DNA of 17,495 bases. Origin: Solobacterium sp. (GTDB taxonomy: Bacteria; Bacillota_I; Bacilli_A; Erysipelotrichales; Erysipelotrichaceae). Where the stretch lies: contig JAFYGX010000218.1 in the NCBI GenBank assembly GCA_017543025.1, positions 1 to 17,495 on the forward strand, written 5' to 3'. Numbering within the stretch: the stretch's first letter is position 1; each line of letters starts with the position of its first letter. Under the pieces are notes generated by a model. That model was not told where the DNA came from, made no database searches, and was given only the letters and a program-made list of their open reading frames with translations. Of this stretch, positions 14,499-17,495 are shown piece by piece. Made by a program: the position numbers and the translations under genes.

Positions 14499-15313
14499 GT
14501 ACGAAGATCCTCGGACTTGCGACCTGCTTCAACCGCAGACAGAAGACGCTTGGAGCGATTGAAGCGCTCCGCAGCGGAAACCCTTCGCTCTGTTTTGATT
14601 TCATCATTACCGATGACCACAGTACGGACGGTACGCCCGAAGCACTGGCACAGCTGGAGGGCGTTACGGTTCTGCACGGGGATGGCAGTCTCTATTACTC
14701 CGGCGGGATGCGGAAAGCAATTGCGGAAGCGAAAACGCGGTCCGGTTATGATTACTGTCTTCTGTTCAATGATGATGTGGAGTTTTATGAGCACAGTATT
14801 GAATATCTGGTCTCGCTGAATCAGAACACCGTATGGGTCGGACCGACCTGCGATGAACAGGGAAAGCTGGTTTACAGCGGGATTATAAGGAAATCCGGAT
14901 TTGTGCCGAAATATACCCATCTGATTGCGGACAGCAGGGAAGGACTTCCATGTGAGACGCTGAACGCCAACTGTGTGCTGATTCCATGGCATATTTTCAT
15001 CGATCTCGATAATATACCGGAAGTTTACCGTCATTCCTTCGGTGATTATGATTACGGATTTATGATTACCCGGAAGGGGTATTCTCTGAGGGTGCCGGAC
15101 CGGTTTGTCGGCATGTGCAAGGACGATACAAAAAAAGAAGGGTCCTGGAAAGATACATCACTGCCGCTGAAACAGCGGATTGCCCTGAAGGAATCGGTGA
15201 AAGGGCTGCCGTTTCGGGAATACTTCTTTTATCTGAACCGCAATTTTTCACTTCCAACAGCGGTCGTCTATTCTCTGACGCCATACATCCGAATGATTCT
15301 GAGGCGAAACTGA
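14495..15313 (+). CDS. GT2-family glycosyltransferase (GT-A fold)
   Basis: A 272-residue inverting transferase using a metal-bound nucleotide sugar. The N-terminus is GLATCFNRRQKTL, then ITDDHSTDGTPEAL (38-51) for the nucleoside, GSLYYSGGMRKAI, and LLFNDDVEF with the DxD-like D93-D94. GDYDYGFMITRKGY, near residue 182, corresponds to the catalytic acidic motif of GT2 enzymes. No membrane helix is clear, although the C-terminus is basic and aromatic and could lie on the membrane. The ATG overlaps the LicD stop (ATGA) and has only a weak upstream AGGG, so coupling is likely. The pattern around YYSGGMR resembles rhamnosyltransferase-like relatives, but the sugar cannot be fixed. Confidence 0.88.
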   Translation: MSTKILGLATCFNRRQKTLGAIEALRSGNPSLCFDFIITDDHSTDGTPEALAQLEGVTVLHGDGSLYYSGGMRKAIAEAKTRSGYDYCLLFNDDVEFYEHSIEYLVSLNQNTVWVGPTCDEQGKLVYSGIIRKSGFVPKYTHLIADSREGLPCETLNANCVLIPWHIFIDLDNIPEVYRHSFGDYDYGFMITRKGYSLRVPDRFVGMCKDDTKKEGSWKDTSLPLKQRIALKESVKGLPFREYFFYLNRNFSLPTAVVYSLTPYIRMILRRN

Positions 15314-15331
15314 GAAAGGAAATACACTTTC

Positions 15332-16495
15332 ATGCGGGAGACTGCATCGGAAAAACTGATCCGGGAATGGATTGTGAAACATAAGGAAGCGCTGCTGTTT
15401 GCGGTGATGCTTATGATGAGTCTTTATGTCAGATTCAAGGCATTGCCGTTTCAGAGCGTTGATTACCGGAATACGCTGCAGCCATGGTATGAAACGATCC
15501 GGACTGGCGGGTTTCATGCGCTCGCGGAGCAGATCGGTGATTATCCGATTCCCTATCAGATCCTGATCTGGCTTCTGACTCTGATTCCCGGTGAACCGAT
15601 CGTGAAATATAAGACGGTGTTTTTCCTGAGTGATCTTCTGATGGCTCTGACTGCCGGGAAGATTGCGGATTGCGTCGCTCCGGAGCGAAAACTGTTCGCA
15701 CCTGTCAGCGCCTGCGTGATGTGTCTGCCGGAAGTGATTCTGAACTCCGGTTACTGGGCGCAGAGTGATTCGATCTGGAGCGGGTTCTGCCTGCTTGCAC
15801 TGTATTCTCTGATGAAGCGGAAGTACGGCAGATCTGTTCTGTTTCTCGGGATTGCATTTTCGTTCAAAATTCAGACCGTATTTCTGTTTCCGCTCTTTGT
15901 GATGTTCTATCTCAGGGAGGGAGGCTTCAGTATTCTCAATGCGCTTGTGATTCCGCTGGTGTTCTTTGTCCTGTGTCTGCCCGCATTCCTAGCCGGCCGG
16001 CCGGTATTCTCGCTGTTTTCAGTCTATTTCATGCAGATATACGAATACCATGAAATGGTGGTGAGTTTTCCCTCCTTCTGGTCATTGACGCAGCTGCTCG
16101 ATTTTCATGCATATTACAGGCTTGCGGTGGTTGTTGCGTTTGCGATCCTGGGTCTGATACTGTATCTCATTCTGAAGCGGAATATCTGCCTGTCTCAGCC
16201 GGACCGTCTGCTGGTCTTTGCGGTGATCACCACCTGGACGTGTGTCTATTTCCTGCCGTCGATGCATGAGCGATACGGGTATCTGACCGATATTCTGCTT
16301 GTTATTCTGATCCTCTGCGATCGGGATTATCTTCCGTTCGGCATCTGGCCGCTGATCGTAAGCATCCTTTCCTATGCGGCCTATCTGAGTCACGGTACAC
16401 GGAATCTGGAGCTGATGGCCCTGGTGCATCTGATCGCATATCTTGGCGTGCTTATGAAAGCCCGCAGTAAGCACTGTTTTGAAACAGCACTCTGA
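15332..16495 (+). CDS. GT-C-fold membrane glycosyltransferase, Gpi18-like
   Basis: A polytopic membrane protein of 387 residues with roughly ten hydrophobic segments. The first extracytoplasmic loop has SVDYRNTLQPWYE, placing an aspartate where GT-C enzymes hold the catalytic base. Later come NSGYWAQSDSIW and, near the C-terminal third, FLPSMHERYGYL. The HERY motif is characteristic of bacterial relatives of Gpi18 mannosyltransferase, which use polyprenyl-phosphate sugars on the outer face. AAAGGAAA lies about 12 bases upstream of the ATG. It is the last gene of the rightward unit, 18 bases after the GT2 gene, and is followed by a terminator. It may add a side-branch sugar to the polymer after export. 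Confidence 0.82.
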   Translation: MRETASEKLIREWIVKHKEALLFAVMLMMSLYVRFKALPFQSVDYRNTLQPWYETIRTGGFHALAEQIGDYPIPYQILIWLLTLIPGEPIVKYKTVFFLSDLLMALTAGKIADCVAPERKLFAPVSACVMCLPEVILNSGYWAQSDSIWSGFCLLALYSLMKRKYGRSVLFLGIAFSFKIQTVFLFPLFVMFYLREGGFSILNALVIPLVFFVLCLPAFLAGRPVFSLFSVYFMQIYEYHEMVVSFPSFWSLTQLLDFHAYYRLAVVVAFAILGLILYLILKRNICLSQPDRLLVFAVITTWTCVYFLPSMHERYGYLTDILLVILILCDRDYLPFGIWPLIVSILSYAAYLSHGTRNLELMALVHLIAYLGVLMKARSKHCFETAL

Positions 16496-16560
16496 AGCGG
16501 AAACACAATCCGAACCATGCGTGGAAACGGCTCCTTTGCAGATTGGATTATAAAGCTCAG

Positions 16561-16595
16561 ACCTCCTGAAGAATCGGTTTCTCCGGGAGGTTTTT
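16561..16595 (+). terminator. Rho-independent terminator ending the seven-gene unit
   Basis: ACCTCC (16561-16566) pairs with GGAGGT (16586-16591) around an interior that can partly pair (GAAGAA with TTTCTC). TTTTT follows at 16591-16595. It sits 65 bases after the stop of the GT-C gene. Confidence 0.7.
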
Positions 16596-16631
16596 CTGCG
16601 GGAAATCGGATGATCAAAAGAGGCTGAGGCA

Positions 16632-16641
16632 TGCTTATAAT
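16632..16641 (+). promoter_or_regulatory. Promoter -10 region for the DUF2752/zinc-ribbon unit
   Basis: A perfect TATAAT at 16636-16641 is preceded by TGCT, a near-extended -10, with no clear -35. The transcript would start near 16648, about 33 bases before the ATG at 16681. The position directly after a terminator supports a separate unit. Confidence 0.55.
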
Positions 16642-16680
16642 AGAAAAGATCTGCCTTAAGGATACGGAAAGGAACAGCCG

Positions 16681-17115
16681 ATGAGCGAATCGAACGATGA
16701 GATCGTGCAGAACAGCCATTCGATGAGAGATCGGGACATGCGTCAGAAACGGCTGTGTCAGGTACTGAAGGAAGATGCGGAAGCGGGGCTTGCGCTGATC
16801 CTGTATGTGATAATGTACAGGATCTCCGGCATCGGGGTTCCGTGTGTGTTCCGGAAAGTGACCGGTCTTCTGTGTCCGGGATGCGGAATGACCCGTGCAC
16901 TTGCGGCACTTACACGGGGAAGGGCTGCCGAGGCATTACAGCTGAACGCGCTTTCTCTGAGTGTGCTTCCGCTGGTTCTCTGCATAATGGCCGGGCGGCA
17001 GATCCGCTATATCAGAAACGGAACATCGGAATTCCGGCTGTATGAGGTGGTGCTGCTGTGTGCGGCCGCAGGCGCATGCATATGGTATTTTCTGATGCGA
17101 AATCATCTGCTGTAA
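16681..17115 (+). CDS. DUF2752-family membrane protein
   Basis: A 144-residue protein with a charged N-terminus of about 35 residues and two or three membrane helices. The family signature is complete: LLCPGCGMTRALAALTRG at 63-80, with C65 and C68, followed by A-x-x-L-x-x-N89. The function of DUF2752 proteins is not established. The paired cysteines facing a membrane helix may bind metal. AAAGGA lies about eight bases before the ATG, and the gene has its own promoter, so it is not part of the polysaccharide unit. It is followed after eight bases by a zinc-ribbon gene, a pairing often seen in Bacillota from memory. Confidence 0.85.
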   Translation: MSESNDEIVQNSHSMRDRDMRQKRLCQVLKEDAEAGLALILYVIMYRISGIGVPCVFRKVTGLLCPGCGMTRALAALTRGRAAEALQLNALSLSVLPLVLCIMAGRQIRYIRNGTSEFRLYEVVLLCAAAGACIWYFLMRNHLL

Positions 17116-17123
17116 GGAGAAAA

Positions 17124-17321
17124 ATGGATATGTACTGTTCACATTGCGGAAAAGAGGCGGAAGCAGGCGCAGAATACTGCGTAAACTGCGGTGAGAGACT
17201 GACGGACTCCCACAAACGTACCCATGCGCCCGAGCGTCTGATTGATGAAGCCGGCGATATGGTCGGAAAGGAAATTGACTCAAGCCGGGCGCATGCTCCT
17301 TCTATAACGCGAAGCGTTTAG
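17124..17321 (+). CDS. Zinc-ribbon protein, probably truncated by an IS200/IS605-type insertion
   Basis: A 65-residue protein starting at the ATG with AAGGAG six bases upstream. The same frame is open further up inside the previous gene but has no ribosome binding site. The N-terminus is a compact zinc ribbon, C5-S-H-C8 and C19-V-N-C22, followed by a short polar linker (to about GKEID at 48-52). The last 13 codons (from about 17280) lie in the palindromic right end of a mobile element, and the stop overlaps the tnpA stop on the other strand. Relatives usually continue past the ribbon into a longer linker or membrane segment. I infer that the native 3' part was displaced by the insertion. The zinc ribbon is clear and the truncation is probable. 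Confidence 0.75.
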   Translation: MDMYCSHCGKEAEAGAEYCVNCGERLTDSHKRTHAPERLIDEAGDMVGKEIDSSRAHAPSITRSV

Positions 17322-17346
17322 GAGGAGTAAGCCCGGTTTTCTTCTT
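17282..17346. terminator. Composite hairpin: mobile-element right end and likely terminator
   Basis: Outer arms AAGCCGGGC (17282-17290) and GCCCGGTTT (17331-17339) pair with one G-T. CTCCT (17296-17300) pairs with AGGAG (17320-17324), and AACGC (17306-17310) with GCGTT (17314-17318) around a GAA loop. On the + strand TTTTCTTCTTT follows the outer arm, making it a plausible terminator for the zinc-ribbon unit. On the other strand it lies over the end of tnpA. Confidence 0.6.
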
Positions 17347-17495
17347 TCCCCTGCTGCTGAATATAATGCTTAATCATTTCTTCGGTTCGATCTGAAACAG
17401 TGCATATAAAATAACTTCTGCTCCAGAATATGTTTTCCCAATACCATTTTTTCAGCTGAGTGCCAAATTCTTTCCGCAATAATCTGGATGTTACT
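17318..17495 (-). CDS. tnpA: IS200/IS605-family transposase TnpA, C-terminal 58 residues
   Basis: A Y1 (HUH) single-strand transposase fragment, read on the minus strand from the window edge to TAA at 17320-17318. The visible part shows SRLLRKEF, then LKKWYWENIFWSRSYFICTV and IKHYIQQQG, the standard C-terminal blocks of the family. The catalytic tyrosine is the Y of HYIQQQ, with the metal-ligand glutamine four residues later (Y-x3-Q), so this part looks intact and active-type. The HUH motif lies outside the window. The frame is continuous over all 58 codons and its stop overlaps the stop of the convergent zinc-ribbon gene. The family is confident by motif. Confidence 0.9.
   Translation of the reverse strand, partial: VTSRLLRKEFGTQLKKWYWENIFWSRSYFICTVSDRTEEMIKHYIQQQGKEENRAYSS

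Larger units (their letters stand above)
17275..17495 (-). mobile_element. IS200/IS605-type element, right end and 3' part of tnpA
   Basis: The element enters from the right edge of the window, with tnpA reading leftward. The inner boundary is placed near 17275 because a composite hairpin (17282-17339) of the sort found at IS200/IS605 right ends begins there. On the tnpA strand, TCAA, the right cleavage tetranucleotide of the IS608 type, follows the hairpin after three bases (17278-17275). The left end is not visible. The boundary is inferred, not proven, since no uninterrupted copy is available. Confidence 0.6.

Noticed and set aside
16496..16680. Possible small RNA or riboswitch in the spacer after the GT-C gene
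   Set aside because: Apart from the terminator and the -10 element no conserved RNA structure or tRNA-like cloverleaf could be recognised.
16082..16909. A 275-codon minus-strand frame across the GT-C end, terminator and DUF2752 gene
   Set aside because: It crosses a terminator and a promoter of the other strand, and its composition is low-complexity Ser/Arg/His without recognisable structure.
17058..17123. Upstream extension of the zinc-ribbon frame to an ATG at 17058
   Set aside because: The ATG at 17124 has a perfect AAGGAG and starts directly before the first cysteine pair. The extension overlaps the DUF2752 gene and looks like random translation.
1..17495. CRISPR array, tRNA or rRNA genes
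   Set aside because: No regularly spaced direct repeats and no tRNA or rRNA signatures were found on either strand.

Overview
The window is a cell-surface polysaccharide (capsule, exopolysaccharide or teichoic-acid-like) biosynthesis locus of a bacterium, most likely a Gram-positive Bacillota. That placement rests on the adjoining glmM gene, the LicD-type phosphotransferase, the DUF2752 plus zinc-ribbon pair and the AGGAGG-type ribosome binding sites. Family-level placement is not possible from the sequence alone. Base composition looks moderate and even, and proline and arginine are often coded CCG and CGG throughout.

Layout. (1) The 3' end of glmM on the + strand (1-207) stops at a bidirectional terminator. 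(2) Four genes run leftward from 5167 to 280: a GT4 glycosyltransferase and a DegT-family sugar aminotransferase, then a strong leftward terminator, then a GT-D-fold transferase-like protein and an unusual protein joining a kinase-like catalytic loop to a degenerate methyltransferase-like region. (3) A Wzy-type polymerase/ligase runs rightward (5344-6690) and meets a leftward Wzx-type flippase (6726-8318) at a shared terminator. (4) A seven-gene rightward series (8555-16495) holds a GT-B transferase, a membrane sugar-phosphate transferase that starts repeat-unit assembly, two GT4 enzymes, a LicD phosphotransferase, a GT2 enzyme and a GT-C membrane transferase. Several of these genes overlap by ATGA, and the series ends in a terminator at 16561-16595. 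(5) A small rightward unit encodes a DUF2752 membrane protein and a zinc-ribbon protein. The latter is cut short by the right end of an IS200/IS605-type element whose leftward tnpA runs off the window.

Together the genes read as a Wzx/Wzy-dependent pathway. The phosphoglycosyltransferase loads the first sugar on undecaprenyl phosphate, the cytosolic transferases extend it, the aminotransferase supplies an amino sugar, LicD (and perhaps the kinase-like protein) adds a phospho-substituent, Wzx flips the unit and Wzy polymerises it. No chain-length regulator, tyrosine kinase/phosphatase or sugar-nucleotide dehydratase lies in the window.

The most notable observations are a probable single-base frameshift in an A run near the 3' end of the GT4 gene at 11364, the IS200/IS605 insertion into the zinc-ribbon gene, the kinase-like/methyltransferase-like hybrid, and two glycosyltransferase genes that lack a Shine-Dalgarno and whose start codons overlap the stop of a three-codon upstream ORF of similar form. 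No stretch longer than 300 bases lacks a gene. The longest gaps (8319-8554, 16496-16680, 5168-5343, 2704-2863) hold promoters and terminators, described below.
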